A stretch of DNA of 64,000 nucleotides. Origin: an uncultured Afifella sp. (GTDB lineage Bacteria > Pseudomonadota > Alphaproteobacteria > Rhizobiales > Afifellaceae). This document shows positions 1 to 8,680 of this stretch, piece by piece (the stretch's first letter is position 1; each line of letters opens with the position of its first letter). A program made the position numbers and the translations under genes. The notes beneath the pieces are model-generated. The model had not been told where the DNA came from, ran no database searches, and worked only from the letters and a program-made list of their open reading frames with translations. The DNA lies in contig CAMYKZ010000012.1 of the NCBI GenBank assembly GCA_947259045.1, positions 62,001-126,000 of the forward strand, in the 5' to 3' direction.

Positions 1-1
1 G

Positions 2-778
2 TTTGCCGGAAAGGATTTGCGCACGCTGAGCACAAAACAGCGCCGCGATATTATCGGCCGCGACATGGCGATGATCTTCCAGGAGCCGGTTGCCAGCCTC
101 AATCCGTGTTTCACCGTCGGTTTCCAGGTCGGCGAGGCGCTGAAGGCGCATTTGGGGATGAACCGCGCCGAGCGCCGCGAGCGGGTTGTCGAGCTGCTGA
201 ACGATGTCGGAATCCCCGAGCCGGAGAAACGCCTGTCGGCATTTCCGCACCAATTGTCCGGCGGCATGAGCCAGCGCGTGATGATCGCCATGGCAATTTC
301 CTGCCGGCCGAAATTGCTGATCGCCGACGAACCGACAACTGCGCTTGACGTGACCATCCAGGCGCAGATCCTCGACCTTCTTTTGCGGGTGCAGGAGGAG
401 ACCGGCATGGCGCTGGTGCTGATCACCCACGATATGGGCGTGGTGGCGGAAACGGCGCAGCGGGTCGTGGTGCAATATGCCGGCCAGCAGGTTGAACGGC
501 AGAATGTGATCGGCCTGTTCGAGACACCGCATCATCCCTACACATCGGCGCTGCTGGACGCCCTGCCCGACCGTGCAACCGGCAACCGGTTGCCGGCGAT
601 CCCCGGCATCGTGCCCGGCCAGGGCGACCGCCCGGATGGCTGTCTGTTCAATCCCCGCTGCAAGTTCGCCGACGACCGGTGCCGCACGGATGCGCCGCCA
701 CGCCAGCCGGAGGCACTTGGCGAGGCGCTCTGCCATTACCCTCTCCAGACCGCCGGAAAAACGGGAGAGATGGCATGA
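2..778 (+). CDS. Peptide ABC transporter ATP-binding protein, DppD/OppD type (5' partial)
   Basis: One of two ATPase subunits of a dipeptide/oligopeptide importer, acting at the inner face of the cytoplasmic membrane. The reading frame is open to the window edge and the Walker A motif lies outside, so the gene starts upstream. Visible are a Q-loop (MIFQEP), the ABC signature LSGGMSQR, Walker [13 protein letters not shown], the switch histidine in LITHDMG, and the C-terminal oligopeptide-transporter extension with its cysteine cluster ([15 protein letters not shown]). The stop overlaps the start of the next ATPase gene by four bases (ATGA), so the two are translationally coupled. The permease and binding-protein genes are presumably upstream of the window. 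Substrate specificity (dipeptide, nickel, other) cannot be read from the ATPase. Confidence 0.93.
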   Translation, partial: FAGKDLRTLSTKQRRDIIGRDMAMIFQEPVASLNPCFTVGFQVGEALKAHLGMNRAERRERVVELLNDVGIPEPEKRLSAFPHQLSGGMSQRVMIAMAISCRPKLLIADEPTTALDVTIQAQILDLLLRVQEETGMALVLITHDMGVVAETAQRVVVQYAGQQVERQNVIGLFETPHHPYTSALLDALPDRATGNRLPAIPGIVPGQGDRPDGCLFNPRCKFADDRCRTDAPPRQPEALGEALCHYPLQTAGKTGEMA

Positions 779-1749
779 ACACAATCGTTGAAGCGACTGA
801 CCTTGCACGGTTTTACAAGGTTTCGCGCGGCCTGTTCAGCGAGCCAGGCACAGTCAGGGCACTGGCGGGCGCAAGCTTTCAGGTCAAGGCCGGCGAGACC
901 CTTGCGGTGGTCGGCGAATCCGGCTGCGGCAAGTCGACCCTGGCGCGGCTGATCACCATGATCGAATCACCAACCGGCGGCCACTTGCGCATCGATGGAA
1001 ATGACATTTCCGGCGCAACCGAAGACCAGAAAAAGCTGCTGCGCCAGACCGTTCAGATCGTCTTCCAGAATCCCTATGGCTCGCTCAATCCGCGCCAGAA
1101 AATCGGCACGATCCTGGAAGAGCCGCTGGTCATCAATACCGATATGCCGGCCGATGCCCGGCGCGCGAAGGCGCTCGACATGCTGGCCCGTGTCGGATTG
1201 CGGCCGGAACATTATGGCCGTTATCCGCACATGTTCTCCGGCGGGCAGCGCCAGCGGATTGCCGTTGCCAGGGCGCTGATGATGGACCCGAAGATCATTG
1301 TCCTGGACGAGCCGGTTTCGGCGCTGGACGTATCAATACAGGCGCAGGTTCTCAATCTTCTTGCCGATCTGCAGGACGAGTTCGGCCTGACCTATATCTT
1401 CATCAGCCACGATCTCTCGGTGGTCCGTTTCGTGGCCGACCATGTGATGGTGATGTATCTCGGGCGGCCCGTTGAGACGGCGTCTGTGGAAGAGATCTTC
1501 AGCCATCCGCGGCATCCCTATACCAAGGCGCTCCTGTCGGCGACGCCGGTCGCCGATCCCAAGCGCAAGCGCGACAATATCAAGCTTGAGGGCGAATTGC
1601 CTTCGCCGTTCGATCCGCCGACGGGATGCGCGTTTCATCCGCGCTGCGCCTATGCCGATGCGCGTTGCAAACGCGAAACGCCCGCCATGAGCAAGGCGGG
1701 CGCAAGCGAAGTCTTCTGCTTTGGCGTCGAGGAAGGCCGGATCGACTGA
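775..1749 (+). CDS. Peptide ABC transporter ATP-binding protein, DppF/OppF type
   Basis: Second ATPase of the same importer, 324 residues. The open frame extends upstream to 679, but the ATG at 775 overlaps the upstream stop (ATGA) and gives the usual family N-terminus, so it is chosen. Walker [10 protein letters not shown] is at residues 47–55, then Q-loop [12 protein letters not shown], signature FSGGQRQR (about 152), Walker [13 protein letters not shown], switch histidine in FISHDLS, and the C-terminal cysteine-containing extension ([15 protein letters not shown]). It should pair with the preceding ATPase as a heterodimer. It is the last gene of the operon; the next gene, bioY, is convergent 12 bases away. 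Nothing is odd about it; only the transported peptide class is unknown. Confidence 0.95.
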   Translation: MNTIVEATDLARFYKVSRGLFSEPGTVRALAGASFQVKAGETLAVVGESGCGKSTLARLITMIESPTGGHLRIDGNDISGATEDQKKLLRQTVQIVFQNPYGSLNPRQKIGTILEEPLVINTDMPADARRAKALDMLARVGLRPEHYGRYPHMFSGGQRQRIAVARALMMDPKIIVLDEPVSALDVSIQAQVLNLLADLQDEFGLTYIFISHDLSVVRFVADHVMVMYLGRPVETASVEEIFSHPRHPYTKALLSATPVADPKRKRDNIKLEGELPSPFDPPTGCAFHPRCAYADARCKRETPAMSKAGASEVFCFGVEEGRID

Positions 1750-1761
1750 TCCGGCATCCGC

Positions 1762-2355
1762 TCAACTCTTCCTGAACATCCGCCAGATAGCCGGCACAAG
1801 GCACGAGGCCAGCGCGATTTTGGTCAGATCCGCCAGAATGAACGGATAGAAGCCCCATTCCAGGACCGGCTTGTCCCAGCCGAGCAGAGCGCCAAGCCAA
1901 AAAAGACCCAGCGCATACATGACGGCAAGTCCGGTAAGCATGACGCCGAACAGCACAAACGGATTGCGGTCGAAACCGCGTTCGGCAAACCAGCCGACTA
2001 TCGCCGTCATGACGACAAAGCCTGCCAGATATCCGCCGGTGGCCTGCATCATATAAGCAATGCCGAGGCCCTTCTCCGGCGTATCGGTGAACACCGGCAT
2101 GCCAAATGCGCCCTCAGCCATATAGAGCAGGATCGTCGCCAGGCCGAGACGGAAGCCATAGGTCGCGGCAAGCCCCATAATGACGAATACCTGCATAGTC
2201 ACCGGTACGGGATAAAACGGCACCTTGACCTTGGCGGACGCCCAGATCAGCAATGTTCCGGCCACAGCCAGCAGCACCTGTGCGAGAATACGCGAAATAC
2301 CTTCGGCAGGCACCAGCCGGCCAACCAGCGGTGACGGAGCAGCGATTGTAGTCAT
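1762..2355 (-). CDS. bioY: Biotin transporter substrate-binding subunit BioY
   Basis: Predicted S-component of the energy-coupling-factor biotin importer, 197 residues, nearly all hydrophobic with about six membrane helices. The central GLAATYGFRLGLATILLYMAEGAFGMPVF stretch (residues about 62–90) is characteristic of BioY. The ATG at 2355 is preceded by AGGA. No bioM/bioN (ATPase/permease) genes adjoin it, so it either works alone, as reported for some solitary BioY proteins, or with modules elsewhere. It is divergent from the hydrolase gene at 2440; the 84-bp gap carries the palindrome TCTATAGA (2389–2396), which could be part of a promoter or operator. No clear BioR operator was found. Confidence 0.93.
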   Translation of the reverse strand: MTTIAAPSPLVGRLVPAEGISRILAQVLLAVAGTLLIWASAKVKVPFYPVPVTMQVFVIMGLAATYGFRLGLATILLYMAEGAFGMPVFTDTPEKGLGIAYMMQATGGYLAGFVVMTAIVGWFAERGFDRNPFVLFGVMLTGLAVMYALGLFWLGALLGWDKPVLEWGFYPFILADLTKIALASCLVPAIWRMFRKS

Positions 2356-2388
2356 AACGTCCTCATCTCTTCCAACATCTGATCACAG

Positions 2389-2396
2389 TCTATAGA
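2389..2396. promoter_or_regulatory. Palindrome TCTATAGA in the bioY/hydrolase divergent promoter region
   Basis: A perfect 8-bp palindrome lies 34 bases upstream of the bioY ATG and 44 bases upstream of the hydrolase ATG. Read on the minus strand, TATAGA is placed suitably for a bioY −10 element. It does not match the BioR consensus TTATMKATAA that controls many alphaproteobacterial biotin genes, so the assignment stays open. Confidence 0.25.
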
Positions 2397-2439
2397 GATG
2401 CCGGTTCAGACCGGCAAGCATTTGTGCCCTGGAGCCCCT

Positions 2440-3348
2440 ATGAGCCTTACCTTCGAAACCGAATTCGATCCGCGCCATGGCGAGCGTGTCGATGTTGCGC
2501 CGGGCGTCCTGCGGGTCACAGCCGATAATGGCGGTCCGTTTACGTTCCGGGGCACCAATACGTTCCTGGTCGGCGAGCGCGAACTGGCGGTGATAGACCC
2601 CGGCCCGGATGACCCGGCCCATATGAAGGCGCTTGAGCGCGCAATCGCTGGCCGGACAGTCAGCCATATTCTGGTCAGCCATACCCATCGCGATCACGCG
2701 CCGGGCGCACCCTTGTTGCAGGCAATGACCGGCGCGCCGATTCTGGCGGAAGGGCCGCACAGGACCGCCCGCGATCTGCATATCGGCGAAACCAACCCCC
2801 TCGACGCCAGTGCGGATCATGCTTTTGCACCGGATGAAACGCTTGCCGACGGCGCCCTTGTGGAAGGTGACGGATGGACCCTGGAAGCCGTAGCGACGCC
2901 CGGCCACACGGCCAACCACCTGGCGTTTGCGCTGCGCGAGGAAAAAATCCTGTTTTCCGCCGATCATGTGATGGCCTGGTCGACATCTATCGTTGCGCCG
3001 CCGGACGGATCGATGGGTGATTTCATGGCCTCGCTGGACAAGCTTCTCGCACGTGATGAAACCTGTTACCTGCCCGCCCACGGCGGTGCGGTGTCCGAAC
3101 CGGCGGCCTTTGTGCGCGGTTTGAAAGCACATCGGAAAATGCGCGAGCGGGCAATCCTGGACCGGCTTTCCAAAGGGGATCGAATGATTGGCGACATTGT
3201 CGCAGCCAATTATCGCGGCCTCGACAAAAGGCTGATCGGCGCCGCGGCGCTGTCGACACTGGCCCATCTGGAGGATCTCACCGGCCGGGGGCTGGTGATG
3301 ACCGACGGCCACGCCGCCATCGGCGGCGCCTATTGGCTGGCGGACTGA
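2440..3348 (+). CDS. Metallo-beta-lactamase-fold hydrolase, LACTB2-like
   Basis: Soluble zinc hydrolase of 302 residues. The metal-binding motif HTHRDH is at residues 81–86, followed by H156 (TPGHTANH), D175 (LFSADHVM) and H214 (LPAHGG). This is a complete di-zinc set. The C-terminal 60 residues are an alpha-helical, winged-helix-like tail ending LAHLEDLTGRGLV, as in LACTB2/hydroxyacylglutathione-hydrolase-like proteins, so an RNA- or thioester-cleaving role is possible. The ATG at 2440, with GGAG seven bases upstream, is preferred to an upstream ATG at 2398 in the same frame. The 3' end overlaps the convergent DUF1499 gene by 19 bp. The substrate cannot be inferred from the sequence. Confidence 0.88.
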   Translation: MSLTFETEFDPRHGERVDVAPGVLRVTADNGGPFTFRGTNTFLVGERELAVIDPGPDDPAHMKALERAIAGRTVSHILVSHTHRDHAPGAPLLQAMTGAPILAEGPHRTARDLHIGETNPLDASADHAFAPDETLADGALVEGDGWTLEAVATPGHTANHLAFALREEKILFSADHVMAWSTSIVAPPDGSMGDFMASLDKLLARDETCYLPAHGGAVSEPAAFVRGLKAHRKMRERAILDRLSKGDRMIGDIVAANYRGLDKRLIGAAALSTLAHLEDLTGRGLVMTDGHAAIGGAYWLAD

Positions 3349-4115
3349 AGATTGTTGCGTTCGCCCTGCAGCGCAGAATCGAGGTCATCCAGCATCTGCC
3401 GGATCCGGCGGGCATTCTGGCCCAGATCATGACGCCCGACAGCCGATGCGGAGCGGATATCAATCCGCGCGCCACCGGTCTCGCCGACAATACGAATGAC
3501 CACATGATCTGAAAACTGAAACAGCCGGGTTTTCGCGACAACCTGGATCACTGCCTGCTGCGAGGCTGCTGTCGGAATCGTCTGCATCGCGATCGGCCAG
3601 CCCTTCTGATCGACCAGGATCTGAACCGCTTCGAAAGCCCGTTCGATGCTGACCGGAAAGAACCTGGCGGTGATATCGGGATAGGCGGCAATCTGCTGCT
3701 GCCGCTCGCCTTGCGTTGGCATCGCAATGCCCTGCGCACCATTGTCCAGCCGCACGAATTGCGGCGGATCGACCAGATCCGTCGAAATATCGTTCAGCTG
3801 CGGATAGATTGTCAGTGCATACATGGCCATTGCAAACAGCGCCACGCCGGGCATCGAATAAACGAGCGCCATGATCGAAGAACCGGCCCCGACATCGCCG
3901 CTGGTCCAGATATTGCCGAGTGCAAACAGCCCGCAGGCAAAGCCGATCAGCGCCAGAACGATGCCAGTGGAAACCAATGACAGAAGGCTCTCTTCCGGGA
4001 TCAGTGAAAAGCGCTGCCCGACAGCCGTCAGAACCAGAACCGGGATCGACAGCGCAGCGCAAAACCGCGCAAAACTGGCCGCACGCGAACGGCTGGCTGT
4101 TATCCTGGCGCCCAT
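3330..4115 (-). CDS. DUF1499 family membrane protein
   Basis: Protein of 261 residues with three predicted membrane helices in its first 105 residues, followed by a soluble DUF1499 domain starting near DLVDPPQFVRLD and ending with the family signature IDIRSASAVGRHDLGQNARRIRQML. The family is widespread in Alphaproteobacteria and plant plastids and has no established biochemical role. ATG at 4115 is taken as the start; a TTG one codon upstream (4118) is also possible. It is convergent and overlapping (19 bp) with the hydrolase gene, and is followed on the same strand upstream by the acyl-CoA ligase gene 39 bases away, so the ligase and this gene may be co-transcribed. Confidence 0.85.
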   Translation of the reverse strand: MGARITASRSRAASFARFCAALSIPVLVLTAVGQRFSLIPEESLLSLVSTGIVLALIGFACGLFALGNIWTSGDVGAGSSIMALVYSMPGVALFAMAMYALTIYPQLNDISTDLVDPPQFVRLDNGAQGIAMPTQGERQQQIAAYPDITARFFPVSIERAFEAVQILVDQKGWPIAMQTIPTAASQQAVIQVVAKTRLFQFSDHVVIRIVGETGGARIDIRSASAVGRHDLGQNARRIRQMLDDLDSALQGERNNLQSASQ

Positions 4116-4154
4116 CAATCGATCCTCTGAAGCCCGTCCGCCCGGGACCGGGCG

Positions 4155-5774
4155 CTACTCAAACACATAATCCGCGAATTGATCACGTAACGCCATTTTC
4201 TGGATTTTTCCCGTCGCTGTATGGGGAATTTCGTCGATAAATTCGACGGCGTCAGGCATCCACCATTTGGCGACCTTGGGCCGCATATAATCGAGAATAT
4301 CCGCACCATCGACCGACACACCGGGTTTCGCCACGATAATGAGCAAGGGTCTTTCGTCCCATTTCGGATGGGCGACACCGATCACCGCAGCTTCAGCAAC
4401 GTCAGCGTGGCCGACGGCAATATTCTCCAGCTCGATGGACGATATCCATTCGCCGCCAGACTTGATGACATCCTTCGACCGGTCGGTGATCTGCATGTAA
4501 CCGTTGGCATCAACATGTGCCACGTCGCCGGTATCGAAATATCCCTCATCGTCAACAATCCGGCCGCCGTCACCCTTGAAATAGGCTTTGGCAACGGCCG
4601 GGCCCCGGACTTTCAGCTTGCCGTAGGTCTCTCCGTCCCAGGGCTGGGAACGATTGTCATCATCGGTGATCTTCATTTCGACGGTGAACGGCGGATGCCC
4701 CTGTTTTTCCTGCAAGTCCAGTTTATCGTCGCCTGACAGGTCCGCCACTTCCGGCTTCATTGAACACAAGGTTCCAAGCGGGCTCATCTCGGTCATGCCC
4801 CAGGCATGGATAACCTCGACATTATAGACATTCTGGAATGTCTCGATCATCGCCCGCGGGCACGCCGAACCGCCGATCACAACGCGTTCCAGAATGTCCA
4901 GGCTCTTGCCGCTTTCTTCCAGATATTGCAGCAACATCAGCCAGACGGTCGGCACAGCCGCCGTGACGGTGACCTTGTGGGTATCAAGGCATTCGAAAAT
5001 CGACGCGCCATCCATCTTTCCGCCGGGCATTACCATGGTCGCGCCCGACATCGGTGCCGTGAAGGCGATCGACCAGCAATTGGCGTGAAACATCGGCACG
5101 ACCGGCATGATCCGATCACGGCTGGAAAGGCCCAGCATATCGGGTACGCATGCAGCCATGGCATGCAGAACGTTTGAGCGATGGGAATAGACCACACCCT
5201 TCGGGTTGCCGGTCGTGCCCGACGTGTAACACATGCCGGCCGCCTGGTTTTCATCAAATTCCTTCCAGGCGAAATCGGAATCGGCCTCCGCCAGCCAGCT
5301 TTCGTAATCGACTGCATCGATCTTCAGCTCAGGCATATGGTCCGCATCCGTCAGCACAATGACCCGTTCTATTGTCGGCAGTTTGTCGCGGATCGCTTCG
5401 ATGATCGGCAGGAACGTCAGATCGACGAAGATCAGCCGGTCTTCTGCATGGTTGATGATCCAGACGATCTGTTCCGGAAACAGCCGCGGATTGACAGTGT
5501 GGTAGACGGCGCCGATGCCCAGCAACCCATACCAGGCCTCCAGATGACGCCAGGTATTCCACGCCAGTGTCGCGACCCGGTCGCCGTTGCCGATGCCGGC
5601 CATATCAAGCCGTTTTGCGCATCGCAGGGCACGCTTGCGCAGATCGCTGTAGGTGGTTGTGTGAAAAGGCCCTTCAACGGAACGGGAAATGATTTCGCGA
5701 CCGCCATGATAGGCCGCCGCATGATCAAGAACCTTGTGGCACAACAACGGCCAGTCCTGCATGAGCCCGTGCAT
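4155..5774 (-). CDS. Acyl-CoA synthetase (AMP-forming), FadD/DmdB-like
   Basis: ATP-dependent acid–CoA ligase, 539 residues. The adenylate-forming motif [13 protein letters not shown] spans residues 182–194, the hinge/A8 region reads [15 protein letters not shown] then [16 protein letters not shown], and the catalytic lysine lies in TATGKIQK near the C-terminus. The overall sequence ([31 protein letters not shown]) resembles the medium-chain/3-methylmercaptopropionate ligase group that includes DmdB, but DmdB function cannot be separated from general fatty-acid activation by eye. The other clustered DMSP demethylation genes are absent here. It starts with ATG at 5774 and is divergent from the hypothetical gene at 5907. 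Confidence 0.9.
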   Translation of the reverse strand: MHGLMQDWPLLCHKVLDHAAAYHGGREIISRSVEGPFHTTTYSDLRKRALRCAKRLDMAGIGNGDRVATLAWNTWRHLEAWYGLLGIGAVYHTVNPRLFPEQIVWIINHAEDRLIFVDLTFLPIIEAIRDKLPTIERVIVLTDADHMPELKIDAVDYESWLAEADSDFAWKEFDENQAAGMCYTSGTTGNPKGVVYSHRSNVLHAMAACVPDMLGLSSRDRIMPVVPMFHANCWSIAFTAPMSGATMVMPGGKMDGASIFECLDTHKVTVTAAVPTVWLMLLQYLEESGKSLDILERVVIGGSACPRAMIETFQNVYNVEVIHAWGMTEMSPLGTLCSMKPEVADLSGDDKLDLQEKQGHPPFTVEMKITDDDNRSQPWDGETYGKLKVRGPAVAKAYFKGDGGRIVDDEGYFDTGDVAHVDANGYMQITDRSKDVIKSGGEWISSIELENIAVGHADVAEAAVIGVAHPKWDERPLLIIVAKPGVSVDGADILDYMRPKVAKWWMPDAVEFIDEIPHTATGKIQKMALRDQFADYVFE

Positions 5775-5906
5775 GTTTATATGCTCCCTAAGCGCTTTTC
5801 GGCATTGTTCGGCGTCTCTTCACGGAATGCAACATCGCATAACCGCGCCAGATAAAAACCGCAATCCAATCAAAGTCCTGCCATTTGTCATAATCATAGT
5901 CCCAAC

Positions 5907-6323
5907 ATGCGTAATGTTGTGTATCTGTCAGACCACCCCGAGCGGGAACTGGAAAACGGCGAAAGCGCTTTTGCGCTCGCCCGGCTCGAGCTTGAAATGG
6001 CGCTGGAACTCGGCGAGACGGACCAGCGCTGCTGGGACGACCTTGTCCTTGACGCGACAAGGGCTGCAGGCGGTGAACTCCTGTTCATGCTGCCCGATCC
6101 GGACGGGAATGGTGAAATCCGGCAGCGGGCGATGATTCTTCTGCGCGAAGATGACCATGCCTGCCTGATCTTCGTTTGTCAGTGCGACACGGGTTATACG
6201 ATATTGGATGAACACCAGATCGAACCTGATCTGGCCGAATTCGCCCATGCGACAGTCAATGTCTTGCAACATCTGCGAGCCGACGACCGCGTTCTCCGCC
6301 CTTTGGCGGAAGGACTGCACTGA
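5907..6323 (+). CDS. Hypothetical acidic protein
   Basis: Predicted soluble protein of 138 residues, acidic and rich in Leu, Glu and Asp, without signal peptide, membrane segment or a motif I recognise. The start (MRNVVYLSDHPERELENG) and body (LARLELEMALELGETD) suggest an alpha-helical N-terminal half. The amino-acid composition is that of a real globular protein, whereas the antisense frame (5928–6320) gives an atypical sequence, so this strand is chosen. No good ribosome binding site is seen before ATG 5907. It is divergent from the acyl-CoA ligase and followed by a 51-codon gene on the same strand. Confidence 0.6.
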   Translation: MRNVVYLSDHPERELENGESAFALARLELEMALELGETDQRCWDDLVLDATRAAGGELLFMLPDPDGNGEIRQRAMILLREDDHACLIFVCQCDTGYTILDEHQIEPDLAEFAHATVNVLQHLRADDRVLRPLAEGLH

Positions 6324-6500
6324 TCAGATCCGCCTGATTCATCGTCAGCCGATCACGCCGGCACACCATCCGTTACAATTCTTGAATCAATTCTGCCTGA
6401 AAGTGAGTGGCAATCGGCTGCCGAGTCGCCAATTGTTAATCAAGCATTCAGAAACAAAGGCGCACACTTCCGCCGTAAGCAACACACAGGAGCAGGTCCG

Positions 6501-6656
6501 ATGGCCTCGCGGATAGAAAAACCTGAATCCAAGTCGGCAAACGCCGAAATATCGCAACCCGATCTGTGCGGTCAATATCGCCGCATCGGCATCGCGGCAG
6601 TGGCTGCGGCAGCAAGCGCTGGAAAGCCAAAGCCGAACGGTCCGGCAACCCGTTAA
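6501..6656 (+). CDS. Small hypothetical protein, 51 residues
   Basis: Short open frame in an otherwise empty 430-bp stretch. ATG at 6501 is preceded by the Shine-Dalgarno-like sequence AGGAGCAGG, the best such site in the region. The protein begins MASRIEKPESKSANAE, has a tract LCGQYRRIGIAAVAAAASA and a basic, proline-containing end. The alanine-rich middle is only weakly hydrophobic and is not a convincing membrane helix. I do not recognise a function. The rest of the gap (6324–6500 and 6657–6752) holds only a GC hairpin at 6694–6719. Confidence 0.5.
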   Translation: MASRIEKPESKSANAEISQPDLCGQYRRIGIAAVAAAASAGKPKPNGPATR

Positions 6657-6693
6657 AAACGGTCTGCCTTCAATGAGATCTGCCGGCGCGTCT

Positions 6694-6719
6694 GCCGGAG
6701 CAATCGGGCGCGCTCCGGC
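6694..6719. terminator. GC-rich hairpin between convergent genes
   Basis: GCCGGAGC (6694–6701) and GCTCCGGC (6712–6719) form an 8-bp perfect stem with a 10-nt loop between the small gene ending at 6656 and the convergent exporter gene ending at 6753. There is no T-run on either side, so it would be an atypical terminator at best. Confidence 0.3.
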
Positions 6720-6752
6720 CGGTGTGATCAGACCGATTGCAGATATCGCGAT

Positions 6753-7424
6753 TCAGTCGCCTGTCAGTCCAAGCAGCAATGTGGCGGCCAGCCCCCACAT
6801 GATGATGGCGACGATGACATCAAGCACCTGCCAGGCCGCCGGTCGCCTGAAGACCGGCGTTAAAAGCCGTGCTCCATAACCCAGCCCGAAAAACCAGACG
6901 AACGATGCCAGGATCGCGCCGGCTGCAAATGCAAACCGATTGACGCCGGCATAGGCCGCCGAAAGACTGCCGACCAGCACGACCGTATCCAGATAGACGT
7001 GCGGGTTCAGGAACGTGAAGGCGAGGGAGGACGCGATGGCCGCTTTCAGGCTGGTCTCGCCTGTTTCGTCCGGGATCAGCGCTTCCGCCTGGAACGCCCG
7101 CCGGGCGGCCAGCACGCCATAGACTGCAAGGAACAGCGCCCCGGCGATCGTGACCAGGCCGATCAATTGCGGCGCGCGGGCAATCCATGTCCCCAGTCCG
7201 GCGACGCCGGCGGCTATAAGGAGGGCATCGGACAGAGCGCATATCAGGCAAACCGCGAATACATGCTGGTGCCTGAGACCCAGCCGCAGCACAAAGGCAT
7301 TCTGTGCGCCGATGGCGATGATCAGACCGGCGCCGAGAAAAAAACCGCTGAGTGCTGCGGCCGCCAATCCGCTCAGCGCCCTGCTCCCGGCAGCCAGTTC
7401 TGAAGCCGCTCCAGACCCTCGCAC
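6753..7424 (-). CDS. LysE/ArgO family amino-acid exporter
   Basis: Membrane exporter, up to 223 residues, with about six hydrophobic helices. The LysE-family core GFFLGAGLIIAIGAQNAFVLRLGLR is present at residues 27–51, and the second half contains the conserved TFLNPHVYLDTVVLVGSL. The substrate in this branch is usually arginine or lysine. The open frame begins with GTG at 7424, overlapping the upstream aminotransferase by 52 bp. A TTG at 7367, six bases past the aminotransferase stop, is an equally plausible start and would remove the poorly conserved first 19 residues. Either way the gene is co-directional and probably co-transcribed with the aminotransferase. Confidence 0.88.
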   Translation of the reverse strand: MRGSGAASELAAGSRALSGLAAAALSGFFLGAGLIIAIGAQNAFVLRLGLRHQHVFAVCLICALSDALLIAAGVAGLGTWIARAPQLIGLVTIAGALFLAVYGVLAARRAFQAEALIPDETGETSLKAAIASSLAFTFLNPHVYLDTVVLVGSLSAAYAGVNRFAFAAGAILASFVWFFGLGYGARLLTPVFRRPAAWQVLDVIVAIIMWGLAATLLLGLTGD

Positions 7425-8593
7425 ATGGCATCATGGGTGCCGGCAAACGAAAACCGCATATAATGATTGCCTCGCGCCCGGTCGAAATCCAGCCCCGGCG
7501 TTGCCGCAACCCCGGCTTCCGCAAGCATCCGTCCGGAAAAATCAAGCGCGTTGTCGGTAAACGGTGCAACAGAAGCATAAATATAGAACGCGCCGTCGAC
7601 CGGCAGGATTTCGTCAAAACCAAGCTGCGGCATATGCTTCAGAAGGAGATTGCGGTTTTTCTCGTAACCTGCCCGTACCGCTTCCAGTTCCTCGCTGGCA
7701 TCGAATGCGCCGACTGCCGCGCGTTGTGACAGGTCCGGCACTGAAATAAACAGAGATTGCGCGATCCGCTCCATCGGACGGACCAGATTGTCGGGCAATA
7801 TCATCCAGCCGACACGCCATCCGGTCATGCAATAAAATTTCGAAAAGGAATTGATCACGATGGCATCGCCGGTAAACCGCAACACGCTTTCTGCCGGCGT
7901 GCCGTAGGTCAGGCCATGGTAGATCTCGTCGGAGATCAGCCGGATGCCCTTGCGGCCGCACAACTGGCAGATCTCGCGCAGTTGCCCGGCGCTGGCCATG
8001 GTCCCGGTCGGGTTAGCGGGGCTTGCGATCAGGACACCGTCAAGCGGTGTCGAGGCGTGGGCATTTGCAATCTGGTCGGCTGTCAAAACCCAGCCGCTGT
8101 CAGCGCCGATCGCAATGTCGACGACTTCGAGCCCAAGCGCTGCGAGAATGTTGCGGTAAGCGGGATAACCGGGCGAGGCAAGCGCAACTCGCGCTCCCGG
8201 GTCGAATGCACCAAGAAACGCCAGGTTAAAACCACCTGACGAGCCAGTGGTGATCATAATCCGTTCAACCGGCAGATCGATGGCATAGGCATCCTGATAA
8301 TGCCGGGCGATCCGCTCCCGCAGTGGCCTGATGCCGATTGCTTCGGTATAACCGAGCCGGCCGTCGAGGAGAGCTTCGCGGGCAAGGCGAAGAACCGGTT
8401 GCGGCGCCGGACTGCCCGGTTGGCCAACCTCCAGGTGAACGATCGACCGCCCGGCGGCTTCAAGCCGCGCAGCCGACGACATGACGTCCATGGCCAAAAA
8501 CGGTTCGACCGCACTGCGCCTTGACGGACCGGATGGAAGCGATATTGTCGATGTGTCCTGAATTGAACCGGAAACAGGTGCATCCGTCATCAT
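7373..8593 (-). CDS. Pyridoxal-phosphate-dependent aminotransferase, class I/II
   Basis: Fold-type I aminotransferase of 406 residues. The PLP lysine is K252 in NSFSKFYCMTGWRVGW; the SPANPTG loop (191–197) and DEIY (222–225) that contact the cofactor ring are present. The GSSGGFNLAF turn near 117 binds the cofactor phosphate. Substrate specificity (aspartate, aromatic or alanine type) cannot be assigned by eye. Two adjacent ATGs (8593 and 8590) are available as start. It overlaps or abuts the LysE-type exporter downstream on the same strand, a pairing consistent with amino-acid turnover and export, and it is divergent from the M48 protease gene. Confidence 0.92.
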   Translation of the reverse strand: MMTDAPVSGSIQDTSTISLPSGPSRRSAVEPFLAMDVMSSAARLEAAGRSIVHLEVGQPGSPAPQPVLRLAREALLDGRLGYTEAIGIRPLRERIARHYQDAYAIDLPVERIMITTGSSGGFNLAFLGAFDPGARVALASPGYPAYRNILAALGLEVVDIAIGADSGWVLTADQIANAHASTPLDGVLIASPANPTGTMASAGQLREICQLCGRKGIRLISDEIYHGLTYGTPAESVLRFTGDAIVINSFSKFYCMTGWRVGWMILPDNLVRPMERIAQSLFISVPDLSQRAAVGAFDASEELEAVRAGYEKNRNLLLKHMPQLGFDEILPVDGAFYIYASVAPFTDNALDFSGRMLAEAGVAATPGLDFDRARGNHYMRFSFAGTHDAMCEGLERLQNWLPGAGR

Positions 8594-8680
8594 TGCGCCT
8601 TGTCTTTCATATCAAACCGTCATTGAACGGCCCGGCACCCATGCCTATTTTCTGTCCGCAGGACGGAAGCAGCAGAGTTA

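Noticed and set aside
2356-2439. BioR operator upstream of bioY
   Set aside because: The palindrome TCTATAGA does not fit TTATMKATAA.
4155-5774. DMSP degradation pathway from the DmdB-like ligase and AcuI
   Set aside because: The two genes are 46 kb apart and no dmdA, dmdC or DMSP lyase gene is near either; both families have wider roles.
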